Below the pieces are notes generated by a model. The model did no database searches and had not been told where the DNA came from. It saw only the letters and a list, made by a program, of their open reading frames with translations. Source: Physcousia sp015060555 (GTDB taxonomy: Bacteria; Bacteroidota; Bacteroidia; Bacteroidales; Bacteroidaceae). From it: 64,000 nt of DNA. The DNA lies in NCBI GenBank assembly GCA_015060555.1, contig SUYG01000013.1, positions 1 to 64,000 on the forward strand, in the 5' to 3' direction. Shown piece by piece: positions 1 through 8,505 of the stretch. The translations under genes were made by a program, and so were the position numbers. The number at the start of each line of letters is the position of its first letter. Positions within the stretch are counted from its first letter, which is position 1.

Positions 1-1
1 A

Positions 2-25
2 AAAGGTTATAGCAATATAACCTTT
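2..25 (-). terminator. Perfect 10-bp hairpin, possible terminator
   Basis: Arms at 2-11 and 16-25 are perfectly complementary around a GCAA tetraloop. On the minus strand the right arm is followed by four T (complement of bases 1-4), as in an intrinsic terminator. It lies about 150 bp downstream of the mnmE stop codon, so it may end the mnmE transcript or belong to a gene left of the window. Bases 26-175 show no gene. Confidence 0.5.
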
Positions 26-175
26 CTGAGTACATTCTGCATGCTATTTCTGTCAGAATTCACAAATATTGCGAAGATGGAGATAAATTTCTATAATAAT
101 TGGAGTATTCTATAGTTTTGCTATATAATCGAAAGTTTTTTCAACCATTATACATCTCACTTCCCCACGCAGAAT

Positions 176-1465
176 CTACTTTCCGATACAGAAGTGGGAG
201 AAGATGTTGTTGAGGGTTTCTTGGGGAGTGATGGCGCCGCCGGTGATGTCGGCGAGAGAGGCGAGGGTGAGGCGTAAATCCTCGGCGATGAGGTCTGTAG
301 GTAATAGAGAATGCTCACCTAAGCCGTCGATGACGCGGGTGAGACTGTCGTGAGCGCGGCAGAGGGCTTCGTAGTGGCGGGCTGAGGTTACGATGACATC
401 TTCAGCCGATGTCGTGGGAGCTGCATCGATGAAACGCTGGCGCAGGTCGTCGAGCCCAACGCCGTATTTGGCTTGGAAGGCTTCGGTCTTGTTCTCTATG
501 CGAATGACGGTCTGGTCTTCGCGAAGCGGGACTTCAGGGTAGGGGACACCGGGCTCTTTCATCAACACCACAATCTGCGCCCGCTGCACGGCAGCTATGG
601 AACGCTGGATGCCAAGGTTCTCAATGGTGTCGTCGGTGTGGCGGATGCCAGCGGTGTCAATGAAGCGGAAGGTGATGCCGCCGAGTTGCAGGGTGTCTTC
701 AATGGCATCGCGCGTGGTGCCTTGGATGTCGCTGACGATGGCGCGTTCCTCGCCGAGGAGGGCGTTGAGGAGGGTGCTCTTGCCCACGTTGGGGGCTCCG
801 ACAATGGCCACGGGGATGCCGTTCTTGAGGGCATTGCCTGTTTGGAAGGTGCTGGACAGATGTGTGATGTGAGCATCTATCTTCTCTGCCAATGCCAGAA
901 GTTCTGGTCGGTTGGCAAACTCCAACTCCTCGTGGTCAGCGAAGTCGAGTTCAAGCTCCAGCAGCGAAGTGAGGTGCAGGAGTTGGTCGCGCAACCGAGA
1001 GAGTTCGCTGGAGAAATGCCCTTTCAATTGGGAGAGTGCAACGCGATGGGCAGCGGCGCTGTCAGCAGCAATGAGGTCGGCGACAGCCTCGGCCTGCGAG
1101 AGGTCGAGCTTGCCATTGAGATAAGCACGCTGCGTAAATTCACCGGGCTCTGCCAGGCGGCATCCATGCCGGACAAGGAGTTGCAGGACTTTGTTCAGAA
1201 TATAGCGGGAACCGTGACAGGAGAACTCCACGCAGTCCTCGCCGGTGTAGCTGGCAGGGGCGCGGAAGAGGGTGACGACGGCTTCATCGAGAACCTCGTC
1301 GGGGCTGGCGGTGATGGGAGTAAGGACTGCGGTGCGCGGTGGCGTCGTAGGGGTCAGGCGAGGACATACTTGACGGGCAATCGTGAAAGCTTCGGCACCA
1401 GAGACGCGGACGATGCCGATGGCACCGCCCGGAGCTGTGGCTATGGCGCAGATGGTTTCTTTCAA
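176..1465 (-). CDS. mnmE: tRNA uridine-5-carboxymethylaminomethyl(34) synthesis GTPase MnmE
   Basis: With MnmG, MnmE modifies the wobble uridine (C5) of tRNAs reading NNA/NNG codons; it is a cytosolic potassium-activated GTPase. Visible: N-terminal folate-binding domain starting MKETICAIATAPGGAIGIVR, conserved FTQRAYLNGKLDL near residues 110-122, G1 loop GAPNVGKS at 223-230, G2 GTTRD at 249-253, G3 DTAG at 270-273, and the family's terminal FCIGK (425-429) with its catalytic Cys. The G4 box reads NKTE (325-328) where most members have NKxD. At 429 aa it is slightly short for the family (about 450-465), mainly within the G domain and its C-terminal helices. The start is fixed by the conserved N-terminus. 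It lies 24 bp downstream of the nucleoside phosphorylase gene and is probably cotranscribed. Confidence 0.97.
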   Translation of the reverse strand: MKETICAIATAPGGAIGIVRVSGAEAFTIARQVCPRLTPTTPPRTAVLTPITASPDEVLDEAVVTLFRAPASYTGEDCVEFSCHGSRYILNKVLQLLVRHGCRLAEPGEFTQRAYLNGKLDLSQAEAVADLIAADSAAAHRVALSQLKGHFSSELSRLRDQLLHLTSLLELELDFADHEELEFANRPELLALAEKIDAHITHLSSTFQTGNALKNGIPVAIVGAPNVGKSTLLNALLGEERAIVSDIQGTTRDAIEDTLQLGGITFRFIDTAGIRHTDDTIENLGIQRSIAAVQRAQIVVLMKEPGVPYPEVPLREDQTVIRIENKTEAFQAKYGVGLDDLRQRFIDAAPTTSAEDVIVTSARHYEALCRAHDSLTRVIDGLGEHSLLPTDLIAEDLRLTLASLADITGGAITPQETLNNIFSHFCIGK

Positions 1466-1489
1466 GCTTGGGGGTAGATGACTAAGCGT

Positions 1490-2362
1490 TTAGATTCTCG
1501 CAAGCACCTTTTGGATGAGGGTGTCGATGGAGTTCTTGTACTCGGTGTTCATCTCGGTGGTGTAGCGGTTGGCGATGACCATGCAGCAGGTCATGGCGCG
1601 ATGGCCGAGGAGTGCTGCGAGGCCGGCAACAGCGGAGCTTTCCATCTCGAAGTTGCAAATGTGCAGACCGTCGTACTCGAAGGCTTCCACCTTCTCGTTC
1701 TGCTGCGGGTCTTGAATCTTGAGGCGGATCTGACGGCCTTGGGGACCATAGAAGCCGCCGCAGGCGATGGTGATGCCGCGCACCATGTCGTCTTGGGCTA
1801 TCTGCTCGATGAGCTCGGGATTGGCTATTGCCACGTAGGGCGCACCCTTGAGCGGCGACCAGCTCATGTGCTTCTTGAAAGCTTCTTCCAGTTGTAGGTC
1901 GCAGACATCGTTGCGTCCGTCGTAGTAGTTGAGGAGACCATCGAAGCCGATGCTCTTGACGGAGGCGATGAAGGAGCCTGTAGGGGTGAAGGGCTGGAGG
2001 CCGCCACAGGTGCCGATGCGCACGATGGAGAGCGTGCGGTGTTCGTCGTTCTCGGTGCGCGACGGGAAGTCGATATTGACCAGAGCGTCGAGCTCGTTCA
2101 TGACGATGTCGATGTTGTCACAGCCGATGCCAGTAGATACGACGCTGATGCGCTTGCCCTGGTACCAACCTGTAATGGTATGGAATTCACGGCTCTGGAT
2201 ATCACATTCCATGCGCTCGAAATGGGCTGCTACGGTCTGCACGCGTCCGGGGTCTCCGACGAGGATGACCTTATCTGCAAGGTATTCGGGGCGTAAGTGG
2301 AGGTGGAAGACGCTGCCGTCTTCATTGATAATTAGTTCTGAAGGGGGAAATACTTTTTTCAT
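1490..2362 (-). CDS. Nucleoside phosphorylase, uridine phosphorylase-like
   Basis: A 290-aa member of the PNP/UDP phosphorylase family, which cleaves nucleosides with phosphate to base plus (deoxy)ribose-1-phosphate in pyrimidine or purine salvage. Visible: the phosphate-binding motif VGDPGRV near residue 35, the glycine-rich segment RIGTCGGLQP, and the ribose-binding FEMESSAVAGLAALLG near residue 240. Length and the FEMES motif fit the Bacteroidota proteins usually annotated as uridine phosphorylase; substrate choice between uridine and other nucleosides cannot be read from sequence. The start ATG precedes KKVFPPSELIINEDGSVF. mnmE follows 24 bp downstream on the same strand. Confidence 0.9.
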   Translation of the reverse strand: MKKVFPPSELIINEDGSVFHLHLRPEYLADKVILVGDPGRVQTVAAHFERMECDIQSREFHTITGWYQGKRISVVSTGIGCDNIDIVMNELDALVNIDFPSRTENDEHRTLSIVRIGTCGGLQPFTPTGSFIASVKSIGFDGLLNYYDGRNDVCDLQLEEAFKKHMSWSPLKGAPYVAIANPELIEQIAQDDMVRGITIACGGFYGPQGRQIRLKIQDPQQNEKVEAFEYDGLHICNFEMESSAVAGLAALLGHRAMTCCMVIANRYTTEMNTEYKNSIDTLIQKVLARI

Positions 2363-2405
2363 AGCTATGATTCTTTGCTGCGATGTGTCGCAGCATGGTT
2401 ATTGG

Positions 2406-3821
2406 TTACTTGTGACTGATTTCATCGTTGCGGATTTCCTTGCCCAGCTCCTGCAGCTGCTGCAGCTGAGGATAGTGAGTGGCTTCAAGCTGCTGAATGG
2501 TGTTTGCCATCTGTTGGCGCTCGCTGGCCTTCGCTGTGGCATAGTTATCACGTAGGCGCTGAAGCATTGTAGCGTCTGTGGTGACGTCTTTGTCGAGCTT
2601 AATCCATTGCTTCATCTTCTCTCGCGCAGTGGGTGACTTGAAATCAGCCATGTGGGTGTAGGTGCGCTGGTCGTCGATGGGGAAGATGAAGTCGGGAGCC
2701 GCTGCCGTTGAGGCGTTGCCGCCACCCTGTCGCAAGGCCGTGAGGCGTTTGCGTGCTGTGGCAATCATCTCCTTGTCATCCGGGTTCCATGTGTCGCGGA
2801 TGCTGGTAATGCGTGCTCTCGCACGGAGCTGTGCGTCGGAGAGCTCGTCGCCGTACATCTGTCGGGTCTCGTTGGGGATGAAGGTGTAGATGCACACGCT
2901 GTCGGCGGGCTGGTTGCGGTCGCTGACGAACCATCCCAGTTGGTTGAACTCATCGATGGCCAGGAGGTAGTCGTTGGCCGGCGAGTTATAGGGGTACCCG
3001 ATGTTTTCAGGTGAGAGGAAGCTGCCGTCCTCGCCGTCGGAGCGTGTGACGAAGATGTCATAGCCTCCGAGGCTCTCGGGTCCTGTGGCTGCGTAGTAGA
3101 GGGTGATGCCGTCGGAGAGCAGGAAGGGATAGTTCTCTGCGTAGTCTGGGGCATCTTCGAGGTCTTCGCCATCAATGAGGCCGGTGAGGAAGGCCGGGGC
3201 AGACCAAGTTGTTCCGAGCTTGTCGGAAACGGCGAGGCGGAGGGAGGGGGATTCAGGGGCAGAAGAGCTTCTGGCAGAGTCTTCGGGAGAGTCCTCTGGA
3301 GTTGTAGCGCTACTTTCTGGAACGGGGGCGGGGAGGGCGAGGAAGCGCTTGTTGCCAAACTCGTTCTCATAGATGGTAGCGCCGCTGTTGTCGCGCTGGT
3401 GGAAGGTGGAGGCGTAGCTGTCAATGCGTCCGCTCTCCAGGCTGAGACGTATGTTGCGCAGCATGAGGTTCTTGGGGCACACCAGGCTGTCGATGATGGT
3501 GATGCGCTCGGTGGCGTGCAGCTTCAGGGCTGCCTGACGTGTGCGCTCCAACATCGTTTCCAGCTTGCCCGTGCTCTTGCGCTTTCTCTTCAGCGCCGCA
3601 ATCTCGGTGGTGAGCAGGCTCTCGGCGTGCTCGAAGTCGTAGGCGGCGAAGGCTGCCTGCACCTGCTCTTCCACGGGCACGGCAGGCTTTGCTGTCCGCT
3701 TCTTCTGTGCCACGGCGGACTCAGAAGGAATGATAAATAATAAACAACAAACAATAAACAATAGCCTTGCGGCGGAGCGTTGGCGGTTATTGAAAGTTCT
3801 CTCTTCCATTATATTTTTCAT
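2406..3821 (-). CDS. Exported PD40 (WD40-like beta-propeller) repeat protein
   Basis: A 471-aa exported protein of unknown role. Residues 19-39 form a signal peptide (hydrophobic run around LLFIVCCLLFIIP, then a likely cleavage after AVAQ). Residues about 230-300 carry a PD40/TolB-type motif (LLSDGITLYYAA ... GGYDIFVTRSDG), found in envelope and type IX secretion-associated proteins of Bacteroidota. The middle (165-195) is Ser/Pro/Glu-rich and low complexity; the C-terminal 50 residues are helical and probably coiled coil. No OmpA-like domain follows, so it is not a PorE-type protein. An alternative ATG lies at 3809 (MEERTF). Its 5' end and signal peptide are encoded by heptamer repeats (see 3731-3848). 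It follows the oxidoreductase gene by about 40 bp. Confidence 0.8.
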   Translation of the reverse strand: MKNIMEERTFNNRQRSAARLLFIVCCLLFIIPSESAVAQKKRTAKPAVPVEEQVQAAFAAYDFEHAESLLTTEIAALKRKRKSTGKLETMLERTRQAALKLHATERITIIDSLVCPKNLMLRNIRLSLESGRIDSYASTFHQRDNSGATIYENEFGNKRFLALPAPVPESSATTPEDSPEDSARSSSAPESPSLRLAVSDKLGTTWSAPAFLTGLIDGEDLEDAPDYAENYPFLLSDGITLYYAATGPESLGGYDIFVTRSDGEDGSFLSPENIGYPYNSPANDYLLAIDEFNQLGWFVSDRNQPADSVCIYTFIPNETRQMYGDELSDAQLRARARITSIRDTWNPDDKEMIATARKRLTALRQGGGNASTAAAPDFIFPIDDQRTYTHMADFKSPTAREKMKQWIKLDKDVTTDATMLQRLRDNYATAKASERQQMANTIQQLEATHYPQLQQLQELGKEIRNDEISHK

Positions 3822-3848
3822 TTATTATCTATTATTTATTATTTATCA
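3731..3848. repeat. Inverted pair of heptamer arrays across the 5' end of the PD40 gene
   Basis: Bases 3731-3765 divide into five 7-nt units of the form (T/C)AAyAAA, and 3821-3848 into four units TTTATTA, TCTATTA, TTTATTA, TTTATCA. The two arrays are inverted copies: 3731-3744 is exactly complementary to 3835-3848. The left array is read as the signal-peptide codons of the PD40 protein, the right one lies in the leader. See the heptamer finding for the other loci. Confidence 0.75.
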
Positions 3849-3863
3849 TATCTAATTGATTTT

Positions 3864-6233
3864 TTACTTGCTCAGGTACTCGTGCATGTTCTGCGCAGCA
3901 CGACGGCCGTCGCCCATGGCGAGAATGACCGTGGCACCACCGCGCACGATGTCACCACCGGCGAAGATGGTGGGGATGTTGGTCTGCATACCGTCGTTCA
4001 CTACGATGGTGTTCTTGCGACCGAGCTCCAGACCCTCGATGCTGGTGGGCACGATGGGGTTCGGGCTCACACCGACGGCCACGATGGCCTGGTCGATGTC
4101 GATGGTCTCGGTGGCGCCGGGGATGGGCTGCGGGCTGCGACGACCGCTGGCATCGGGCTCGCCGAGTTCCATCTTCTGCAGCACAACGGCGCGGACGTTG
4201 CCCTTGTCATCGGCCAGATATTCGATGGGGTTGTGGAGCGTCAGGAACTCGATGCCCTCTTCCTTGGCGTGCTTCACCTCTTCCAGACGGGCAGGCATCT
4301 CAGCCTCGCTGCGACGGTAGGCGATGAACACACGTTCGGCGCCCAGACGCTTGGCCGTGCGGCAGGAGTCCATGGCGGTGTTGCCGCCGCCGACAACCAT
4401 CACGCTCTTGGCGCGGTGGATGGGGGTGTCGGTCTCGGGGTTGGAGGCATCCATGAGGTTCACGCGGGTGAGATATTCGTTGGAGGACATGATGCCCTTG
4501 AGGTTCTCGCCGGGGATGTTCATGAAGTTGGGCAGACCGGCACCGGAGCCTACGAAGATGCCTGCGAAGCCCTGCTTCTCCAGCTCTTCGACGGCAATGG
4601 TCTTGCCGATGATGCAGTCTTTGACGAACTTCACGCCCATCTTCTCGAGGTTGTTGATTTCCACATCCACGATGGCGTTGGGCAGACGGAACTCGGGGAT
4701 GCCGTATTTCAGCACGCCGCCAATCTCATGCAACGCTTCGAAGACGGTGACGTCGTAGCCCAGCTTAGCCATGTCGCCAGCGAAGCTCAAGCCAGAAGGG
4801 CCAGAGCCCACGACGGCAATCTTCTTGCCGTTGGCAGGGGCGCACTCGGGGATGGCCATCTGTCCGCTCTCGCGCTCGTAGTCAGCCGCGAAACGCTCCA
4901 GATAGCCGATGGCCACAGCGGGCTCGTTCATCTTCAGATGGATGCACTTGCTCTCGCATTGCTTCTCCTGCGGGCATACGCGACCGCAGACAGCGGGTAG
5001 GGCAGAGGTCTGCTTCAGCACCTGGGCAGCGCCGAGGAAGTTGCCGCGCTCGATGTTCTTGATGAACGAAGGAATCTGGATGTTTACAGGGCAGCCCTCC
5101 ATGCAGGTGGGTTTGGCGCAGTCGAGGCAGCGCTTGGCTTCCAGCAGCGCCTGCTCCTTGGTGAGACCCTTGTTGACCTCTTCAGTGCGGGTGGTGGCAC
5201 GATAAACGGGATCGAGCTCCGGCATCTTGACGCGCTCAATGGCAGTGCGCTCCTTGGCCTTCATGCTCTTGCGCAGCTCTTCGCGCCAGGGGGCGTTGCG
5301 GTCGGTCAAAAGCCCCTCTCCATCTCCCCCCGTGGGGGGGAGGGATTCATGGCCACTTGATTTCACATTAGTAGGATTGCCCAAGGACAAAGAGTCCTCC
5401 CCCCCACGGGGGGAGTTAGAGAGGGGCTTATTCATCGCCTCCATCTCTTCTTCCTTGAACGCCGTCATTCGTGACAGCATCTCGTCGAAATCCACTTCGT
5501 GGCCGTCGAACTCAGGGCCATCGACGCAGACGAAGCGTGTCTTGCCGCCAACGGTGATGCGGCAGGCACCGCACATGCCCGTGCCGTCCACCATGATGGT
5601 GTTCAGCGAGACATCGGTGCTGATGCCATATTTCTTTGTCAGGAGACAGCAGAACTTCATCATGATGGCAGGACCGATGGCAAAGACCTTGTTGACGGTC
5701 TCGCGCTGGATGACCTGCTCGATACCCACGGTGACGACTCCCTTCTGGCCGTACGACCCGTCGTCGGTCATGATGATGACCTCATCGGAGTGTTTGCGGA
5801 CCTCGTCTTCGAGGATGATGAGATCCTTCGAGCGTCCGGCCAGCACGCTGATGACACGGTTGCCGGCAGCTTTCAGAGCCTTGATGATGGGGAGCATAGG
5901 AGCCACGCCTACGCCACCGCCGGCACACACCACGGTGCCGAAGTTCTCGATATGTGTAGCCTTGCCGAGAGGACCTACCACGTCGGTGATCTCGTCGCCC
6001 ACGTTGAGGTCGCAGAGCTTCGTGGAGCTCACGCCCACCTTCTGCACCACGAGGGTGATGGTTCCGGCCTGCACGTCGGCATCGGCGATGGTCAGCGGCA
6101 TACGCTCACCCTTCTCGCCCACGCGAACGATGACGAAGTGTCCGGCACGACGAGCCTTGGCAATCAGGGGAGCCTCGACCACCAGCTTGAATACTTTCTC
6201 TGAAAACTGTTCCTTAGCAACAATCTTGTTCAT
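3864..6233 (-). CDS. Fused ferredoxin-NADP+ reductase/glutamate synthase-small-subunit-like oxidoreductase (NfnA-NfnB type)
   Basis: A 789-aa fusion. The N-terminal half resembles NfnA/SudB and dihydroorotate dehydrogenase electron-transfer subunits: an FAD-binding barrel (1-100), an NAD-binding domain (100-220) and a [2Fe-2S] segment with GMCGACRITVGG (about 230-255). The C-terminal half is like GltD/NfnB: Cys clusters CLDCAKPTCMEGCP and VCGRVCPQEKQCESKC for [4Fe-4S], an FAD loop VVGSGPSGLSFAGD and an NADPH loop VVGGGNTAMD. It probably moves electrons between NADH, NADPH and ferredoxin; use as glutamate synthase small subunit is the alternative, but no large subunit is adjacent. A TTG at 6275 would add 14 residues that overlap the promoter, so ATG 6233 (MNKIVAKEQF) is preferred. 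Residues 269-308 come from an inserted palindromic element. Confidence 0.9.
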   Translation of the reverse strand: MNKIVAKEQFSEKVFKLVVEAPLIAKARRAGHFVIVRVGEKGERMPLTIADADVQAGTITLVVQKVGVSSTKLCDLNVGDEITDVVGPLGKATHIENFGTVVCAGGGVGVAPMLPIIKALKAAGNRVISVLAGRSKDLIILEDEVRKHSDEVIIMTDDGSYGQKGVVTVGIEQVIQRETVNKVFAIGPAIMMKFCCLLTKKYGISTDVSLNTIMVDGTGMCGACRITVGGKTRFVCVDGPEFDGHEVDFDEMLSRMTAFKEEEMEAMNKPLSNSPRGGEDSLSLGNPTNVKSSGHESLPPTGGDGEGLLTDRNAPWREELRKSMKAKERTAIERVKMPELDPVYRATTRTEEVNKGLTKEQALLEAKRCLDCAKPTCMEGCPVNIQIPSFIKNIERGNFLGAAQVLKQTSALPAVCGRVCPQEKQCESKCIHLKMNEPAVAIGYLERFAADYERESGQMAIPECAPANGKKIAVVGSGPSGLSFAGDMAKLGYDVTVFEALHEIGGVLKYGIPEFRLPNAIVDVEINNLEKMGVKFVKDCIIGKTIAVEELEKQGFAGIFVGSGAGLPNFMNIPGENLKGIMSSNEYLTRVNLMDASNPETDTPIHRAKSVMVVGGGNTAMDSCRTAKRLGAERVFIAYRRSEAEMPARLEEVKHAKEEGIEFLTLHNPIEYLADDKGNVRAVVLQKMELGEPDASGRRSPQPIPGATETIDIDQAIVAVGVSPNPIVPTSIEGLELGRKNTIVVNDGMQTNIPTIFAGGDIVRGGATVILAMGDGRRAAQNMHEYLSK
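5310..5429. repeat. 120-bp palindromic element inserted in frame in a coding sequence
   Basis: Terminal inverted repeats of 34 nt at 5310-5343 and 5396-5429 match at 32 of 34 positions; each arm itself contains a C6/G7 palindrome. The centre is 52 nt. The element is exactly 40 codons long, has no stop in the reading frame used, and adds a low-complexity Pro/Gly/Ser peptide between the NfnA-like and NfnB-like halves. The CCCCTCTC/CCCCC/GGGGG pattern resembles the leader elements at 26741, 31008 and 35234. Confidence 0.85.
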
Positions 6234-6272
6234 TTTCTTAAACGTTATGTGTGTTGGTTGAAAAATTTGCGG

Positions 6273-6280
6273 CAAAAGTA
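6273..6280 (-). promoter_or_regulatory. -7 box of a Bacteroidota promoter for the oxidoreductase gene
   Basis: The minus strand reads TACTTTTG, matching TAnnTTTG, 40 bp upstream of the preferred start. No clear -33 TTTG is seen. The same string with flanking GCGG occurs upstream of the metalloprotease gene (52713-52720). Confidence 0.5.
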
Positions 6281-6362
6281 CAAAAAAAAGGCGAGATGAA
6301 TATCTTCTCCCCTTTTATTTTATATAATAAGGTGTTATTTTGTCGTTTTTTCTTGCCAATTC

Positions 6363-7025
6363 TTACTTTGCAAGGCTGAAACCGACTTTCATGCCATTAT
6401 AGTTGTTACCAAACACAGAGGCGACGGAACCAAGTGTGCTGTTGGCCTGACCTAAAACACTGGCAGCTGAATTCATGACAGAAAGGAGCTTGTCGGCATC
6501 GTAAAGCAGGCAGAGATTAGTGCCATCCATTCCGACGAGGCAGCTCTGGTTCATCAAGCCAAAAGTGCCCTGCATGGAGAGCATCTGGTTGGACTGATCG
6601 TAGGTGTATGTGCCAGAAGAGATTGTCTTACCCTTCGTTTGGATGATGTAAGTTTTGTCGCTCTTGAAGGTGAAGGTGGTGACACCTTTAGTGATTCCAA
6701 CCTTACCCAGATAGCTGTCAAGTTTCTTCTCGATGGAAGATGCCATTACAGAGCCTCCAGCCTTAGACAAAAGGTTCTCGCTCTCAAAACGAACTTCTGG
6801 AGACTGATAAGTCCAGGTGCCAATGAAACTGCGTTCGGTGATGGTCTTGCTGAGCAGCGAGCCAAGCAGGTCGTTGAGTATGCTTGCACCAGCGGAAGCA
6901 ACGGATTCTGTAGTACTTGGTGAGGTAGAGGCACCGGTTGTGCTCATGCCGTTTGTGCCAAGTCCGCAGCTTGTAAAAAGCAGGCTGGCAGCAACGATAA
7001 TAATGGGAAGGATTTGTTTCTTCAT
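6363..7025 (-). CDS. Lipocalin-like lipoprotein, DUF4923 family
   Basis: A 220-aa lipoprotein: signal peptide with lipobox LLFTSC (Cys 20), then a Ser/Thr-rich linker, then a domain beginning FIGTWTYQSPEVRFESENLL that matches what I know of DUF4923, a lipocalin-like family of Bacteroidales. Segments such as TFKSDKTYIIQTKGKTISSG and GTYTYDQSNQMLSMQG look like strands of an up-and-down barrel. The ligand is unknown. The start follows from the signal peptide. It lies just downstream of the pseudouridine synthase gene (12 bp) and about 130 bp from the oxidoreductase start, so it is probably the last gene of the rlmH group. Confidence 0.82.
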   Translation of the reverse strand: MKKQILPIIIVAASLLFTSCGLGTNGMSTTGASTSPSTTESVASAGASILNDLLGSLLSKTITERSFIGTWTYQSPEVRFESENLLSKAGGSVMASSIEKKLDSYLGKVGITKGVTTFTFKSDKTYIIQTKGKTISSGTYTYDQSNQMLSMQGTFGLMNQSCLVGMDGTNLCLLYDADKLLSVMNSAASVLGQANSTLGSVASVFGNNYNGMKVGFSLAK

Positions 7026-7036
7026 AATTATGATGT

Positions 7037-7969
7037 TTAAGAGTTCGGTTCTGTTGTAGCGTTGTTAAAGAGTTTCAAAAAGTCGCGGGGGTAAGGCGTC
7101 TCAAATCGCATGACCTCGCCTGTGCGGGGATGGTAGAAATGCAAACGGAAAGCGTGGAGACAGAGGCGGCCAATGGGGTCGCTGCCGTTTCCATACTTGT
7201 TATCACCCAGAATAGGATGACCGATATCTTGCATATGAACGCGAATCTGGTTCTTGCGGCCCGTCTCTAGTTTGAGTTCTACGAGTGAATAGCGCGCTGT
7301 GGTCTTCAAGGTGTGATAGTGCGTGATGGCATACTTGCCGCCGCCGGGGTCTTCAGGAGATGAGTATGTGACATAGGCTTTGTTGTCTTTGAGCCACGAT
7401 TCGATGGTTCCGCCCTCATGTTCCATTTCACCGCTGACAGCGGCAATGTAGCGTCGGTCGAAGACGATGTCGTGCCAGTTGTCTTCCAATATTTTGGCTA
7501 TCTCAATGCTTTTAGCATACATCATCAAACCGCTTGTTTCACGGTCCAAACGATGAACGGTGTGAGCTGTGCACTTAAAGTGGCGCTTGGCAAAATATTC
7601 ATCAAGTACTTGTTTAGCTGAGTATTGCTTTGCCGTGGCTGGCATTGAGAGTATGCCCTCGCTCTTTTCAATGACCACCAAGTCTTTGTCTTCATAGACA
7701 ATCTTCACATAGCGGTTCAGGAGCTGGTTGGACTGCTTATGCTTGCTTACACGAACAACCTGCCCAGGGTGTAGAGGCTCGTCGTAGCGTGTCGTATTCC
7801 GGCGGTCCACGGTGACACCATGCCCGGAAAGAATGTCTTTGGCGCGGTTGCGCGAGAGGCTCATTGCCTTAATGAGGAACTCCAGCAGGGTTGTTTCCTC
7901 GCGAACGGTGAGCTCATTGTATTTAGAAGCGGCGTACTCTGCGCCGGTCATGTTGTGATTGTTACTCAT
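7037..7969 (-). CDS. RluA-family 23S/tRNA pseudouridine synthase
   Basis: Isomerises uridine to pseudouridine in structured RNA. An N-terminal S4 RNA-binding domain (about residues 20-75, with LSRNRAKDILSGHGVTVDRR) is followed by the RluA-type catalytic domain with motif HRLDRETSGLMMYAK, whose Asp is the nucleophile, and with GRKNQIRVHMQDIGHPILGD. RluD-like by overall layout, but the target uridine cannot be assigned. ATG 7969 (MSNNHN) overlaps the rlmH stop by 8 bp; a GTG at 7984 would add five residues. The overlap implies translational coupling with rlmH. Confidence 0.92.
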   Translation of the reverse strand: MSNNHNMTGAEYAASKYNELTVREETTLLEFLIKAMSLSRNRAKDILSGHGVTVDRRNTTRYDEPLHPGQVVRVSKHKQSNQLLNRYVKIVYEDKDLVVIEKSEGILSMPATAKQYSAKQVLDEYFAKRHFKCTAHTVHRLDRETSGLMMYAKSIEIAKILEDNWHDIVFDRRYIAAVSGEMEHEGGTIESWLKDNKAYVTYSSPEDPGGGKYAITHYHTLKTTARYSLVELKLETGRKNQIRVHMQDIGHPILGDNKYGNGSDPIGRLCLHAFRLHFYHPRTGEVMRFETPYPRDFLKLFNNATTEPNS

Positions 7970-8435
7970 GATGATAGGGTTCACCGCGCAAGATTGTGCA
8001 GGCGCGGTAGAGTTGTTCGGTGAATAGAACGCGGATGAGCTGATGGGAGAAGGTCATCTGCGACAGGGATATCTCTTCGGCGGCAAGGGCATAGATGGAG
8101 GCATCAAAGCCATAGGGGCCACCCACAATGAATACGATACGACGAGGACCGGCAGCCATCCGCTTGCCAAGCCATTCGGCAAAAACGACAGACCTGCGTT
8201 CGGCGCCGTGTTCATCAAGCAGAACCACATGGTCGCCAGCCTGAAGCTGTTTTCTGATAAGCTCAGCCTCCTGCACCTTCTGTTGCTCAGGCGTTAGGGC
8301 CTTGGTGTTGCGCAACTCAGGGATTACATCAAGTGCAAACGGCACATAGTGACTCAGACGCTTCGTGTAATCATCAATGAGCGCCTGAACATGTTTATCT
8401 GTGGTCTTACCTATGACGAGAAGGATGAGTTTCAA
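7962..8435 (-). CDS. rlmH: 23S rRNA (pseudouridine(1915)-N(3))-methyltransferase RlmH
   Basis: A 157-aa SPOUT methyltransferase that methylates pseudouridine 1915 of 23S rRNA on the 70S ribosome using S-adenosylmethionine. Visible: MKLILLVIGKT start, LLDEHGAERRSVVFAEWL, the SAM-binding knot IVFIVGGPYGFDASIYALA and the C-terminal LSQMTFSHQLIRVLFTEQLY ending RGEPYHHE, all typical of the family. Length is normal (155-160). Next to it is a pseudouridine synthase gene overlapping its 3' end, a sensible pairing of rRNA modification enzymes. A heptamer array lies directly upstream of its start codon. Confidence 0.96.
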   Translation of the reverse strand: MKLILLVIGKTTDKHVQALIDDYTKRLSHYVPFALDVIPELRNTKALTPEQQKVQEAELIRKQLQAGDHVVLLDEHGAERRSVVFAEWLGKRMAAGPRRIVFIVGGPYGFDASIYALAAEEISLSQMTFSHQLIRVLFTEQLYRACTILRGEPYHHE

Positions 8436-8436
8436 G

Positions 8437-8492
8437 GTGAACAGTTAAAAATGATAAGTGAACAATGAAAAATGAGAAATGAGAAGTGAAGG
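8437..8492. repeat. Eight-unit heptamer array upstream of rlmH
   Basis: The 56 nt divide exactly into eight 7-nt units with consensus (A/G)TGA(A/G)AA, including two adjacent identical ATGAGAA units and two GTGAACA units. It fills nearly the whole gap between the trypsin-fold/TPR gene and rlmH. Confidence 0.75.
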
Positions 8493-8505
8493 TGTGTTGA
8501 GTGTC

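Noticed and set aside
3780..5000. Long plus-strand open frame opposite the fused oxidoreductase
   Set aside because: The minus-strand protein has clear conserved domains; the opposite frame is composition-driven, His/Val/Gly-rich and without domains. The same applies to long antisense frames at 473-1477, 25169-26425, 36710-37762 and 62492-63643.
6234..6275. TTG start giving 14 more residues to the oxidoreductase
   Set aside because: It overlaps the promoter -7 box; ATG 6233 matches the family N-terminus.
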